Origin: Vogesella aquatica | Lineage (GTDB): Bacteria > Pseudomonadota > Gammaproteobacteria > Burkholderiales > Chromobacteriaceae | Reading direction: 5' to 3' | DNA length: 64,000 nt | Assembly (NCBI RefSeq): GCF_028548455.1 | Contig: NZ_JAQQLF010000014.1 | Location: forward strand, 51,912-115,911 | Part shown: piece after piece, positions 45,075 through 53,741 of the stretch | Layout: each line of letters starts with the position of its first letter | How positions within the stretch are numbered: the first letter of the stretch is position 1 | Made by a program: the position numbers and the translations under genes | The notes under the pieces: model-generated | Told to the model about the DNA's origin: nothing | Seen by the model: only the letters and a program-made list of their open reading frames with translations | The model's database searches: none

Positions 45075-45328
45075 GCCATTTGCGCGACGGCGCACGCTGT
45101 CACATTACCGTGGAGATGTCAGGCAAACCCTTTTTGCCCGTATACCATGAACAAACGCACCGCCCGCCCCACCATGGCTGCAAGTAGGCAAGAACGGTAA
45201 CCGGCTTGCTCGGGGTAACCGCCTGCACGCTTACGGTGGCCAGCCAGGGGGCTACTGCGGCCAACGTCAGACCCTCCGCCGCGTAGCGGCAGCACGAGCC
45301 GGCAAGGCCAACCGCTAACGCTACGGGC
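45075..45328. other. Intergenic region downstream of tRNA-Thr
   Basis: 254 bases without a supported gene. It holds one full minus-strand copy of the 10-mer repeat (45256-45265) and two direct copies of the palindromic GGTAACCG (about 45198 and 45216). Nothing else recognised. Confidence 0.5.
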
Positions 45329-46024
45329 TCACGGGCGGCATAGCGACGCGCAGGGGATGCCGTCGTTATTGCCGTCCAGCTTTTTCACACCGCATTGCTG
45401 CAGGTAAAACTGCGCCTCGGCGCAGCTGGCCATCTGGCTGCAGCGGTTTTTGCTGCCACACTGGAAAGCCGCTGCCGGCTTGGCCGGGCTGGCGGGGGTG
45501 CTGCGACCAGGGTTGGCCGCAGGCGGTGCCGCAGGTGTGTCCAGCGGGGGCAGGCTGCTGGCGCGGCGGCTGCCACGGCGCCAGTCTTGCGGGCGTACCG
45601 GGCCGCCACCTGCCCACAGGCCGCGCCCGGCAGCGCGGGCGCTGTTTTCGGCGGCGATATAGTGCGGCTCTTTCAGGTAGTCACGGTAGGCCCAGGCCCA
45701 GCCGTCCTGCACCTGGGCCAGGTTGATGTCCACACCGTCCAGCCACAGGCGGCCAACGATGCGGCCGTATTTGTCGGTTTCATGGCGCTCCAGCTGCACA
45801 TGGCGGCCAAACACGCGCGCGGCCAGCGCGGCACGGGCCCGCAGGCCGTAGGGCTGGGCTTTTTCCGGCGCGTCGATCTGCCCCAGGCGCACGGTAAGCT
45901 CGCGCCAGTCTTGCAGGCACTTTACCGTGTCGCCATCGCTGATCGCCGTGACCCGGCACGCCTGCCCTGCCCAGCTGGCGGCGGCCAGGCACAGGCATAG
46001 CCACCCTGCTATGGTTTTCAGCAC
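45329..46024 (-). CDS. Exported thermonuclease-family nuclease with Excalibur-like C-terminus
   Basis: 231 residues. Signal peptide MLKTIAGWLCLCLAAASWAGQA, SNase-like domain at about 24-140 (RVTAISDGDTVKC, RLGQIDAPEKAQPYG, YGRIVGRLWLDGVDIN), Pro/Ala-rich linker, and a cysteine-containing C-terminal tail with DGNNDGIPC, an Excalibur-type calcium-binding motif. A GTG start at 46024 is chosen because AGGAG lies 6 bases upstream; an ATG at 46042 has no ribosome site and delays the signal peptide. Likely a periplasmic or secreted nuclease. Confidence 0.88.
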   Translation of the reverse strand: MLKTIAGWLCLCLAAASWAGQACRVTAISDGDTVKCLQDWRELTVRLGQIDAPEKAQPYGLRARAALAARVFGRHVQLERHETDKYGRIVGRLWLDGVDINLAQVQDGWAWAYRDYLKEPHYIAAENSARAAGRGLWAGGGPVRPQDWRRGSRRASSLPPLDTPAAPPAANPGRSTPASPAKPAAAFQCGSKNRCSQMASCAEAQFYLQQCGVKKLDGNNDGIPCASLCRP

Positions 46025-46137
46025 ACGACGCTCCTGCAACATAAAAGTGCACTGTAATGGCAGGCCCGGCGGCGGGCAAATTGACCCTGGCTATTCCGAT
46101 GCCATACAGTGGTACTTTCCCCCGCCCGAGCCCCGCC

Positions 46138-47556
46138 ATGAAGCCCGTCCATCTTGCCCTTACTGCCGGCGCCGTCCTGCTGGCCACCTTCAGCGGCGCC
46201 AGCGCCTATACCGCCTGGCGCAGCCACCAGCAGCTGGACAAGCTGAACCAGGCCATGGTGCAGTACCCGCTGCTGAAAGTGATCAGCCGCAGCAAGAGCT
46301 ACAGCCTGTGGCAAAGCGAAGAAACCGTGAGCTACCAGCTAGGCTGCGACAACGAAATCAACAGCGAGCTGTTTGGCGGCACGCGCCCGGGCATTACCGT
46401 GCGCAATACGGTGTCGCACAACCCGCTATCGCCCGGCGTACGGACTGACATTATCTGGCCGGCCAGCTGGGCAGAACCTATCAAGCAGCTGTTTGGCGAT
46501 GCGCAACCGCTGAGCATCCACACCCGTGCCGGCTGGCTGGGCCAGATGGAAACCCGCATCAGCAGCCCAGGGTTCCGCGTAGAGAAAAACGGCAACATGC
46601 TGCACTGGAAAGGCCTGGAAGCCACCTTCCAGTACGACCTGCCGCTGCAAAACCTGCAGCACGAGCTGATACTGCGCGGCAGCGACGCCAGCGATGCCCA
46701 GGGCCGCTTCAAGCTCAGCACGCAAGACCTGCAGCACAAAGGCCAATACCAGCGCAGCAGCAGTGGCCTGTTACTGGGCCAGGAAACCCTGCGCTTTGGT
46801 GGCATGCAGCTCAGCGGCAGCCAGGGCGATACCCAGCACAGTTTTAGCGCCGGCATCCTGGAAACCAGCCTGCAAAGCAGCGAGCAAGGCGGCATGGTGG
46901 CGCTCAGCGGCAAAGGCAGCTGGGTGGGCCTGCACTACAACAGCAAGCCGCTGGGCGACCTGTCCGGCCAGGCCAGCCTGAGCCGGCTGGATGCCAAGGC
47001 GCTGGCCGATTACAACAAGCAGGCGCTGGCCCAAGGCATACTGCAATGCCATTTCGACAGCCAGCTGGCCAACCCGGCCAACCGCGCACTGCTGGCGCGC
47101 ATCCTGTCGCGCAGCCCGGTGTTCGCGCAGGTGATTGCCCTGGCCAACCCGGAAGGCAACAGCACGCTGAACATCAAAGCCAGCCTGAGTGCGCCAAGCG
47201 AGGCCGAGCTGGCGGGCAACGACGCTGCGCTGGCCAAAAAACTGGCACTGCAAACGCTGATTAGTTGGCCGCAAATCCTGCCGGAGCGCTGGATCAACGA
47301 TTTTGCCCCCGAGGCCCAGCGCGACATGCTGGTGCAAAGCTACCGCAGCATGGTGTCGCAGATGCTGGCCGCCGGCAGCCTGCAACAGGCCGGTGCGCTG
47401 CTGCAAACCCGTTTCGAGCTGGCAGACGGCAAACTGCTGCAAAACGGCAAGCCCTACCAGCCGCAACGCGCGCCCGCGCTGGCCGCCAGTGCACCAGCTG
47501 CAGCGCCGCTAGACCCGGCCATGCCGGTGGCGCCGGACGAAGCCCTCAGCCAATAA
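46138..47556 (+). CDS. DUF945 (YdgA-type) family protein
   Basis: 472 residues. One N-terminal membrane anchor (LALTAGAVLLATFSGASAYT), then a long beta-rich extracytoplasmic region as in YdgA proteins, ending in an Ala/Pro-rich tail. ATG at 46138 (MKPVHLAL) gives the family-typical start; a longer frame reaches 46057 but lacks a ribosome site. YdgA function is poorly defined in E. coli. Family assignment rests on overall layout, so moderate confidence. Confidence 0.62.
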   Translation: MKPVHLALTAGAVLLATFSGASAYTAWRSHQQLDKLNQAMVQYPLLKVISRSKSYSLWQSEETVSYQLGCDNEINSELFGGTRPGITVRNTVSHNPLSPGVRTDIIWPASWAEPIKQLFGDAQPLSIHTRAGWLGQMETRISSPGFRVEKNGNMLHWKGLEATFQYDLPLQNLQHELILRGSDASDAQGRFKLSTQDLQHKGQYQRSSSGLLLGQETLRFGGMQLSGSQGDTQHSFSAGILETSLQSSEQGGMVALSGKGSWVGLHYNSKPLGDLSGQASLSRLDAKALADYNKQALAQGILQCHFDSQLANPANRALLARILSRSPVFAQVIALANPEGNSTLNIKASLSAPSEAELAGNDAALAKKLALQTLISWPQILPERWINDFAPEAQRDMLVQSYRSMVSQMLAAGSLQQAGALLQTRFELADGKLLQNGKPYQPQRAPALAASAPAAAPLDPAMPVAPDEALSQ

Positions 47557-47581
47557 ACCGCCCCCCTCCTGCCCCATGCGA

Positions 47582-47605
47582 CCAACCTTGCCCAGGTTGG
47601 CCGCA
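47582..47605. terminator. Hairpin with a 10-mer repeat between convergent genes
   Basis: CCAACCT-TGCCC-AGGTTGG forms a 7-base stem; its right arm runs into a full repeat copy GTTGGCCGCA (47596-47605). It lies between the DUF945 stop (47556) and the AraC stop (47612) and probably serves as a weak bidirectional terminator. Confidence 0.5.
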
Positions 47606-47611
47606 GCCGTT

Positions 47612-48406
47612 TTACGCCCTGGCAGCCAGCAGCTGGCGCCGGTAGCGTTCTGGTGTCATGCCGGTATGGCGGGCAAACATGGCAATAAAAGCGGACGGCG
47701 TGGCGTAGCCCAGCTCGGCGGCGATATCGGCCACGGTACGGCCCGCCTTCAGCCAGGCCAGCGCCTGCAGCAGGCGCACACGGTTGCGCCAGGCGGCAAA
47801 GCTCATGCCCAGCTGCTGCTGGAAACGCCGCGCCAGCGTGCGCTCGGTGCTGTGCACCTGTGCAGCCCACGCCGCCAGCGTGGTGTTGTTGCCCGGCTCG
47901 GCACGCAAGGCATGCAAGAGCGGGCGCAGCAGGCGGTCGTGACTATCGGGCAGGTAGTCGTCCAGGCTGCCGGCCTGCACCATGCGCTGCACCAGCAGCT
48001 GCGCTTGCAGAGTGTCCCATTCATCGGCCATGGCGGTAACGCCGCGTTGGCAAAAGTCATCCAGCAAGGCACGCAGCAGCGGGGTTTGCGGTATCAGGCA
48101 GGGCTGCGGCGGCAGCTGTGCGGCCAACCCTGGCGCCACATACACCGACACGTAATCCAGCGCCTGGCGGATGTGCGCCGCATGCGGCAGCTCGGCCGGT
48201 ATCCACACCAGGTACTCGGCCGGCGCGGCCAGGGTACGCTCCGGCAGCTGCAGCTCCAGAATGCCCAGGCTGATGCGGTTGATCTGGCCCCACGGGTGGA
48301 TGTGCCACTCGAAGTCGGTATTGGCCAGGAACTGCTCGTGGCGAAAGTGCAGCGGCGCCGGGGCCGGCAGGCGCTGGTCGGTATCGCTGTAGGCTAGCGT
48401 GTGCAT
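47612..48406 (-). CDS. AraC-family transcriptional regulator
   Basis: 264 residues. Cupin-type N-terminal domain (HIHPWGQINRISLGILELQL, VWIPAELPHAAHI) and C-terminal double helix-turn-helix (WAAQVHSTERTLARRFQQQL; VADIAAELGYATPSAFIAMF). Divergent from the EamA transporter gene at 48502, the likely target. Between them lies TGTCTG-N22-CAGACA (48431-48464), a candidate operator. Confidence 0.9.
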   Translation of the reverse strand: MHTLAYSDTDQRLPAPAPLHFRHEQFLANTDFEWHIHPWGQINRISLGILELQLPERTLAAPAEYLVWIPAELPHAAHIRQALDYVSVYVAPGLAAQLPPQPCLIPQTPLLRALLDDFCQRGVTAMADEWDTLQAQLLVQRMVQAGSLDDYLPDSHDRLLRPLLHALRAEPGNNTTLAAWAAQVHSTERTLARRFQQQLGMSFAAWRNRVRLLQALAWLKAGRTVADIAAELGYATPSAFIAMFARHTGMTPERYRRQLLAARA

Positions 48407-48430
48407 ATTGTCGGCTCCGGCGTATGATTC

Positions 48431-48464
48431 TGTCTGATTTGAAGTATATACCTTGCAACAGACA
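48431..48464. promoter_or_regulatory. Candidate operator between AraC and EamA genes
   Basis: TGTCTG and CAGACA form an inverted repeat with 22 bases between, flanking an AT-rich stretch (AAGTATATACC). The position in the divergent spacer suits the AraC-type regulator. Confidence 0.4.
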
Positions 48465-48501
48465 AGCTTACACTCGCCGTATTCTTGCTCTGGAGCCTGT
48501 C

Positions 48502-49389
48502 ATGGCACGATTTTTCCCCCTGCTGGCGGTGCTGATCTGGGCCGCCAATACCGTGGTATCCAAGGCTGCGGCCAGCGTGCTGGACCCGGCCGCCATTTCT
48601 TTCTACCGCTGGCTGGTGGCCTTGCTGGTGCTCAGCCCGTTCATGTGGCGGCCGCTGCGCGCGCAATGGCCGGCCATCCGCCCGCTATTGCCGCGCTTTG
48701 CCACACTGGCGTTACTGGGCATGGTGGCCTACCAGTGCCTGGCCTACTACGCCGCCCACCTGACCAGCGCCACCAATATGGGGGTGATCTGCGCGCTGAT
48801 TCCGCTGCTTGGCTTGCTGCTTAACGCGGTGGTATTCCGGCAGCGCATCAGTGCGGCTGCCGCTACCGGGGTGGCGGTATCGCTGGCCGGTGTGCTTTAC
48901 CTGCTGGGCGCCGGCAACCCGCTGACGCTGCTGGCTGGCGGGGTGAACGCCGGCGATGCGCTGATGCTATTGGGCTCCACCAGCTATGCGCTGTACGGCA
49001 TTCTGTTCAAACGCTGGGCACCGCCGTTTGGCCAGTGGCTCAACCTGTACGTGCAGGTGGGGTTGGCGGTGCTGATGCTGATACCGGTAGCGGCTAGCGC
49101 GCAAAGCATGGCCATTCCCCCGGCAGGCGTACCGCTGGTGCTATTTGCCGGCATTGCCTCGTCCATTCTGGCGGCCTACTTCTGGATGCGCGGCATCCAG
49201 ACGCTGGGCAGCGAGCGCACCGCCATCTTCATGAACCTGCTGCCGCTGTTTACCGCGCTGCTGGCCAGCGTGGCGCTGGGCGAAACCATCCATGGCTATC
49301 ACTGGCTGGGTGGCGGCCTGATTCTGCTGGGTGTCAGCCTGAGCCAGGGCGCAATCCGCTTTACACTGCGGCAAAAGCAACACATTTGA
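48502..49389 (+). CDS. EamA/DMT-family membrane transporter
   Basis: 295 residues, about ten helices in two EamA repeats. First repeat LLAVLIWAANTVVSKAAASV ... YAAHLTSATNMGVICALIPL, second repeat ends with GSERTAIFMNLLPLFTALLA and HWLGGGLILLGV. Typical of small-metabolite exporters. ATG at 48502 has GGAG 7 bases upstream; a longer frame begins 26 codons earlier without one. Regulated by the divergent AraC gene, by inference. Confidence 0.87.
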   Translation: MARFFPLLAVLIWAANTVVSKAAASVLDPAAISFYRWLVALLVLSPFMWRPLRAQWPAIRPLLPRFATLALLGMVAYQCLAYYAAHLTSATNMGVICALIPLLGLLLNAVVFRQRISAAAATGVAVSLAGVLYLLGAGNPLTLLAGGVNAGDALMLLGSTSYALYGILFKRWAPPFGQWLNLYVQVGLAVLMLIPVAASAQSMAIPPAGVPLVLFAGIASSILAAYFWMRGIQTLGSERTAIFMNLLPLFTALLASVALGETIHGYHWLGGGLILLGVSLSQGAIRFTLRQKQHI

Positions 49390-49485
49390 TGCCCCCGGCA
49401 CGGCTATCGCACTAAAACTGTGCTTCATTAAGCCGAATTTAAGTTAACGCATGCAGCATAAAGGACATATTATCGATAAGGCTGA

Positions 49486-50211
49486 ATGAACATGCACGGC
49501 AGCGTACTAAGCGATACCCCGGGGGCTCGACTTCCCATTCCGGGCCAGAGGGTAATCCGCCGTACCGCCTGGCAACTGGCCTGCGCTGCCGGGCTGGCAG
49601 TGCTGTTTCTGGCGCTGGAGTACGACACCAGGCTGGACGATGCCGTCACCCGCCTGTTCTATAGCGACGCCTTGCAAGCCTTCCCTCTGCAGAACAGCAC
49701 CTGGCTGGACTGGCTAAACCACCGCCTGGCCAAATACGCTGTCGCGGCCAGTGTGCTGTGGCTGCTGTACAGCGGCCTGCGTCGCCGCGACAGCCGCCGC
49801 GCTTTTACCGCCGGCATGATGATGCTGGCGACCGCTGCGGTATCCAGCCTGAAAGCCCGCAGCGCCCACTCCTGCCCGTGGGACATGGCCGCCTATGGTG
49901 GCAGCGCAGAACACTTCCCCACCCTGGCTGCCACCCCGCTCAATGCCGGCCCCGGCCATTGTTTTCCGGGCGGGCATGCTTCCGCCGGTTTTGCCCTGAT
50001 GGCCTTGTACTTTTACTGGCAGCCCAGCCACCCGGGCCGGGCGCGCATGGCACTGTGGGGCGGCGTGCTGGCCGGCATGCTGATGGGGCTGGGTCAGGTA
50101 GCGCGCGGCGCCCACTTCCTTAGCCACAACCTGTGGAGCGGCTGGGTAGTCTGGCTAGTGTGCGTGCTGGGCTTTGCCCTGTTCGACTACCGCGCCGCGC
50201 GCCGCCCCTAA
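49486..50211 (+). CDS. PAP2-family membrane phosphatase
   Basis: 241 residues with about five membrane helices. Phosphatase motifs in order: LKARSAHSCPWD, PGGHASAGFALMAL and ARGAHFLSHNLWSGW, variants of the KxxxxxxRP / PSGH / SRxxxxxHxxxD set. The first motif departs from consensus, but the catalytic His residues are kept. Probable role in lipid or undecaprenyl phosphate dephosphorylation, or a lipid A 1-phosphatase. TATCGATAA lies just before the start, with AAGG as ribosome site. Confidence 0.85.
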   Translation: MNMHGSVLSDTPGARLPIPGQRVIRRTAWQLACAAGLAVLFLALEYDTRLDDAVTRLFYSDALQAFPLQNSTWLDWLNHRLAKYAVAASVLWLLYSGLRRRDSRRAFTAGMMMLATAAVSSLKARSAHSCPWDMAAYGGSAEHFPTLAATPLNAGPGHCFPGGHASAGFALMALYFYWQPSHPGRARMALWGGVLAGMLMGLGQVARGAHFLSHNLWSGWVVWLVCVLGFALFDYRAARRP

Positions 50212-50229
50212 AGCCCCCACCTCAAGCCC

Positions 50230-50261
50230 ATGCCGGCCTGCCCACGCAGACCGGCATTTTT
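50230..50261 (+). terminator. Rho-independent terminator of the PAP2 gene
   Basis: ATGCCGG-C-CTGC-CCAC-GCAG-A-CCGGCAT followed by TTTTT, about 20 bases after the stop codon. Confidence 0.9.
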
Positions 50262-50398
50262 CATGCGCCCCGCACCCGCCACCAACAGCAACAAAGCCGG
50301 CCATGCAAAACATCCGCCAGGCATAAGGGGGCGTTAAGACTGGCTTGCTTTAATGCACCTGTACCTGCGCCGCGCAGGGGTCTATACGGAGCGTCACC

Positions 50399-50668
50399 AT
50401 GAAAAAACTGTTTGCTGTTGCCCTGATTGCCGCCTTTGCTTCCAACGCTGCCCTGGCCGGGGCCGAGTGCAAAGCCCAGCCAAAAGACAAATGGCAGAAA
50501 GAAGCCGATTTCAAGAAAAAGCTGACCGCCGAAGGCTACCAGATCAAGAAGTTCAAGGTATCCGGCAACTGCTACGAGATCTACGGCAAAAACAAGGACG
50601 GCAAGAAAGTGGAAATCTACTTTGACCCGGTAAGCGGCGCGCCGGTTAAAACCGACATCGAAGACTAA
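50399..50668 (+). CDS. Small exported PepSY-domain protein
   Basis: 89 residues. Signal peptide (MKKLFAVALIAAFASNAALA), then a single PepSY_2 domain: KEADFKKKLTAEGYQIKKFK and EIYGKNKDGKKVEIYFDPVS. Such proteins are periplasmic and often encoded beside QseBC-like two-component systems and b-type cytochromes, exactly as here. Likely the first gene of the operon 50399-53266, probably a modulator of the sensor kinase or the cytochrome. Confidence 0.85.
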   Translation: MKKLFAVALIAAFASNAALAGAECKAQPKDKWQKEADFKKKLTAEGYQIKKFKVSGNCYEIYGKNKDGKKVEIYFDPVSGAPVKTDIED

Positions 50669-50682
50669 ACAGTCCTGCCCTG

Positions 50683-50706
50683 GCCTGCCGGCAAACGCCG
50701 GCAGGC
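50683..50706 (+). terminator. Hairpin between the PepSY and cytochrome genes
   Basis: GCCTGCCGGC-AAAC-GCCGGCAGGC, a perfect 10-base stem with no T run. It may protect the PepSY mRNA or partially attenuate read-through. Confidence 0.5.
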
Positions 50707-50725
50707 TGCTTACCTGGAGCCTGCC

Positions 50726-51268
50726 ATGAATACCCTGCCCGCCACCCCGCACCGCCAGTACGTCTGGGACCCGCTGGTGCGCCTGTTCCACTGGAGCCTG
50801 GTGGCCTGCGTGCTGGCCAATTTCCTGCTACTGGAAGAAGGCGACCCGCCGCACCGCTGGGCAGGCTATATCGCCAGCGCCCTGGTGCTGATCCGCATCG
50901 TGTGGGGCTTTATCGGTAGCCATCACGCACGCTTTGCCAGCTTTTTCCCCACCCCGGCACGCCTGCGCCACCACCTGCAACAGCTGCGCGCCGGCACGCT
51001 GCCGCACAGCGACGGCCACAACCCGCTAGGGGCCATCATGATGCTGGCGCTAATGGCACTGGTACTGTCGCTGGGCGCCACCGGCTACCTGATGGGCACC
51101 GACGCCTACTGGGGCGAAGAATGGCTGGAAGAGCTGCACGAAGGCCTGGCCAATACCCTGATGCTGGCCGTGGGCCTGCACGCCGCCGCCGCCATTGCGA
51201 TGGGCAAGCTGGAAAAGGTGAACCTGGTGCGCGCCATGATCACCGGCTACAAGACCTGGCGCCAGTGA
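50726..51268 (+). CDS. Cytochrome b561/b6-type membrane protein
   Basis: 180 residues with four membrane helices. Heme-ligand His candidates lie in VRLFHWSLVACVL, GSHHARF, LHEGLANTL and LHAAAAIAM, the usual layout of hydrogenase-type b cytochromes and b561 domains. The opening VWDPLVRLFHW is diagnostic. GGAG precedes the ATG. Probably moves electrons across the inner membrane; the partner is unknown. In operon with PepSY and the two-component genes. Confidence 0.88.
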   Translation: MNTLPATPHRQYVWDPLVRLFHWSLVACVLANFLLLEEGDPPHRWAGYIASALVLIRIVWGFIGSHHARFASFFPTPARLRHHLQQLRAGTLPHSDGHNPLGAIMMLALMALVLSLGATGYLMGTDAYWGEEWLEELHEGLANTLMLAVGLHAAAAIAMGKLEKVNLVRAMITGYKTWRQ

Positions 51269-51308
51269 CGCAGTACACTGCCGCCATCACCTGCTGACGG
51301 ATACCCCC

Positions 51309-51971
51309 ATGCGCATTCTGATCATCGAAGACGACCTGCTGATCGGTGACGGGCTACAAACCGGCCTCACCGCCCTGGGTTTCAGCTGCGACTGGCTACG
51401 CGATGGCAAGCTGGCACTGCGCGGCCCCGACGCCGCCCCCTACGACGCCGCGGTGCTGGACTTGGGCTTGCCCGGCGTGGACGGGCTAAACGTACTGGCT
51501 GCCTGGCGCCAGGCTGGCCACACCCTGCCGGTGCTGATCCTGACTGCCCGCGACAGCGTAGACGACCGCATCCGCGGGCTGGACAGCGGCGGCGACGACT
51601 ACCTGGTCAAGCCCTTTGCCCTGGGCGAAGTGGCCGCCCGCCTGCGCGCCCTGCTGCGCCGCCGCAGTGGCCAGGCCAGCCCGCTGCTGCAACACGGCCG
51701 CCTCAGCCTGGACCCCGCCGCCCGCCGCGTACTGCTGGACGGCCAGCCGGTAGAGTTGGCCGCACGCGAGCTGACGCTGCTGGAGCTGCTGCTGAACAAC
51801 AAGGGCCGCGTGCTGAGCCGTGCCCAGATTGAAGAAAAGCTGTACGACTGGGCGCACGAAGTAGAAAGCAATGCGGTAGAAGTACACATCCACCACCTGC
51901 GCAAAAAGTTGGGCAGCGAGCTGATCAAAACCCGCCGCGGCCTGGGCTATACCCTGGGCGACGAAGCATGA
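51309..51971 (+). CDS. OmpR-family response regulator (QseB/PmrA-like)
   Basis: 220 residues. Receiver domain: IIEDD, phosphoacceptor in AVLDLGLPGVDGL, Lys in YLVKPF. Winged-helix DNA-binding domain: ELTLLELLLNNKGRVLSRAQ and NAVEVHIHHLRKKLG ... RGLGYTL. The stop overlaps the kinase ATG (ATGA). It likely controls its own operon, including the PepSY gene, as QseB/PmrA-type systems do. Confidence 0.93.
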   Translation: MRILIIEDDLLIGDGLQTGLTALGFSCDWLRDGKLALRGPDAAPYDAAVLDLGLPGVDGLNVLAAWRQAGHTLPVLILTARDSVDDRIRGLDSGGDDYLVKPFALGEVAARLRALLRRRSGQASPLLQHGRLSLDPAARRVLLDGQPVELAARELTLLELLLNNKGRVLSRAQIEEKLYDWAHEVESNAVEVHIHHLRKKLGSELIKTRRGLGYTLGDEA

Positions 51972-53266
51972 GCCACAGCCTGCGCGGCACCGTTGGCCGC
52001 AGCCTGCTGAAAACCATCACCCCGCTGTGGCTGCTGGCCTGCCTGCTGGTAGGCCTGCTGGCGCACCACGAAGTATCCGAGCTGTACGACGAGCAACAGC
52101 AGCTGTTCGCCCGCCAGCTCTACCACACCTTACCGCAGCTAAAGAGCGGCGCGAGCAATGCCCGCCACGAAGAAAATGCCGACCACCAGGCAGTCGCCAT
52201 CTGGGACGGCCAGGCGCGCGCGCTGGTGGCCGACACCGACGGCATGCAGCTGTCGCCGCGCCCCGGTTTTACCGGTTTTGTCACCAGCCTGCACGACAAG
52301 GAAATCTGGCGTGTGTACTACTACAGTGGCGAGCAAGGCACCGTTGCCGTGGCACAAGAAGAAGGCGAACGCTGGGAGCTGATGCGCGGCCTGCTGCTAA
52401 CGCAGCTACTGTGGCTGATCATCCTGCCGGTAGCTATGCTGGCTATCTGGTGGGCGCTGGGCCGCGGGCTGAGCCCGCTGGTGCTTATCCGCCAGCAGCT
52501 ACAACAGCGCAGCACCGACGACGACACCCCGCTGCCTACCGATGTGCCCAGCGAAATCCGCCCGCTGATCGACGCCATGAACCAGCTGATTGCCCGTGTG
52601 GCCAGCACCCTGCAGCACGAACGCCGCTTTACCGCCGACGCCGCGCACGAGCTGCGCAGCCCGCTGGCCGGCCTGCGCGTACAGGCCGAGCTGGTACAGC
52701 TGCTGGACGAGCCGGCCGCACGCCAGGCCGCCATCGGCAAGGTACTGGCCAGCGTGGACCGCGCCAGCCACCTGGTAGACGAACTGTTGGCGCTGTCGCG
52801 GCTGGAACAGCAGCAAACCCTGCCGTTTGCACCATTATCGTGGCCGGCCATTGCCGAGCAGGCCATGGCCGAGGTAGCCGCCGCAGCCACGCAGCGCGGC
52901 ACCCGCCTCTGCCTGCAGCTGGATGGCCACGGCCCGCTGGCCGACGGCGACGCCAGCCTGCTGCAGCTCTTGCTGCGCAACCTGCTGGATAATGCCGTGC
53001 GTTACAGCCCGCCCGGCAGCCAGGTGGCCTTGCAGATCGGCCCGCAACAGATACAGGTGCTGGACAACGGCCCCGGCATTGCCGCCGAACACCTGGCGCG
53101 CATAGGCGAGCGCTTTTACCGCCCGGCCGGGCAAGACGCCAGCGGCAGCGGCCTGGGCTTGTCCATTGTTGGCCGCATCGCCAGCCTGCACCGCCTGCAG
53201 CTGGCGTGGCACAACCGGCCGGAAGGCGGGCTATGCGTGACACTGCAGCCGCGCGCAACACAATAG
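51968..53266 (+). CDS. Sensor histidine kinase (QseC-like)
   Basis: 432 residues. TM1 at about 16-34, a periplasmic sensor of about 110 residues, TM2 (LLWLIILPVAMLAIWWALGR), HAMP-like region, HisKA (FTADAAHELRSPLAGLRVQA) and HATPase_c (NLLDNAVRYSPPG, DNGPGI, GSGLGLSIVGRIASLH). Partner of the preceding regulator by ATGA coupling. Signal unknown; QseC-type kinases sense metals or redox/quinone cues in different species. Confidence 0.93.
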   Translation: MSHSLRGTVGRSLLKTITPLWLLACLLVGLLAHHEVSELYDEQQQLFARQLYHTLPQLKSGASNARHEENADHQAVAIWDGQARALVADTDGMQLSPRPGFTGFVTSLHDKEIWRVYYYSGEQGTVAVAQEEGERWELMRGLLLTQLLWLIILPVAMLAIWWALGRGLSPLVLIRQQLQQRSTDDDTPLPTDVPSEIRPLIDAMNQLIARVASTLQHERRFTADAAHELRSPLAGLRVQAELVQLLDEPAARQAAIGKVLASVDRASHLVDELLALSRLEQQQTLPFAPLSWPAIAEQAMAEVAAAATQRGTRLCLQLDGHGPLADGDASLLQLLLRNLLDNAVRYSPPGSQVALQIGPQQIQVLDNGPGIAAEHLARIGERFYRPAGQDASGSGLGLSIVGRIASLHRLQLAWHNRPEGGLCVTLQPRATQ

Positions 53267-53297
53267 CCAAACCCAGGGCTGATGTAGCCGCAAACAG

Positions 53298-53328
53298 ACA
53301 AGCCCCTGTCGGTGAGACAGGGGCTTGT
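53298..53328. terminator. Bidirectional terminator between the kinase and yciH
   Basis: ACAAGCCCCTGTC-GGTGA-GACAGGGGCTTGT, a 13-base perfect stem; both convergent transcripts end with TTG-type T stretches. It shares its core with other terminators in the window. Confidence 0.88.
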
Positions 53329-53356
53329 TGCATCCAGGCCGACGCGCTGCTGCCAT

Positions 53357-53713
53357 TCAGCCGCCGCTGCGCTTCACCGTGTAACCCAGTGCGGCCAACT
53401 TGGCCAGCACCGTGTCCACGTGGTCGCCCTGTATTTCGATATCGCCGTCCTTTACCGTGCCGCCACTACCGCAAGCGGTACGCAGCTGCTTGCCCAGCGC
53501 GGCCAGCGCATCGGCCGCCAGCGGCACGCCGCGCACCAGCGTTACCGTCTTGCCGCCGCGCCCCTTGCGCTGGCAGCCCACCCGTACCACGCCGTCGCCG
53601 GCCGGCACCGACTGTGTGCCGCAGCGGCAGGCGGCTTGTGGCTGGCGGCAGCCGGGGCACATCTGGCCGTGCTCGGTGCTGTATACCAGCCCGCCTTCTT
53701 TACCGTAGCGCAT
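53357..53713 (-). CDS. yciH: SUI1/eIF1-like translation factor YciH
   Basis: 118 residues. An N-terminal zinc-ribbon-like segment (CPGCRQPQAACRC) precedes the SUI1 fold: VRVGCQRKGRGGKTVTLVRG and LRTACGSGGTVKDGDIEIQG, the conserved RNA-binding face. YciH checks initiation complexes at unusual start codons in E. coli. Monocistronic or following the hydrolase gene by 28 bases. Confidence 0.93.
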   Translation of the reverse strand: MRYGKEGGLVYSTEHGQMCPGCRQPQAACRCGTQSVPAGDGVVRVGCQRKGRGGKTVTLVRGVPLAADALAALGKQLRTACGSGGTVKDGDIEIQGDHVDTVLAKLAALGYTVKRSGG

Positions 53714-53741
53714 GTCTGCCCCCCTTATTGAAAGGCCCGCA

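Noticed and set aside
45129..45200. 17-codon frame starting at the ATG near 45149 downstream of tRNA-Thr
   Set aside because: No ribosome site and Arg/Ala-rich composition; treated as non-coding.
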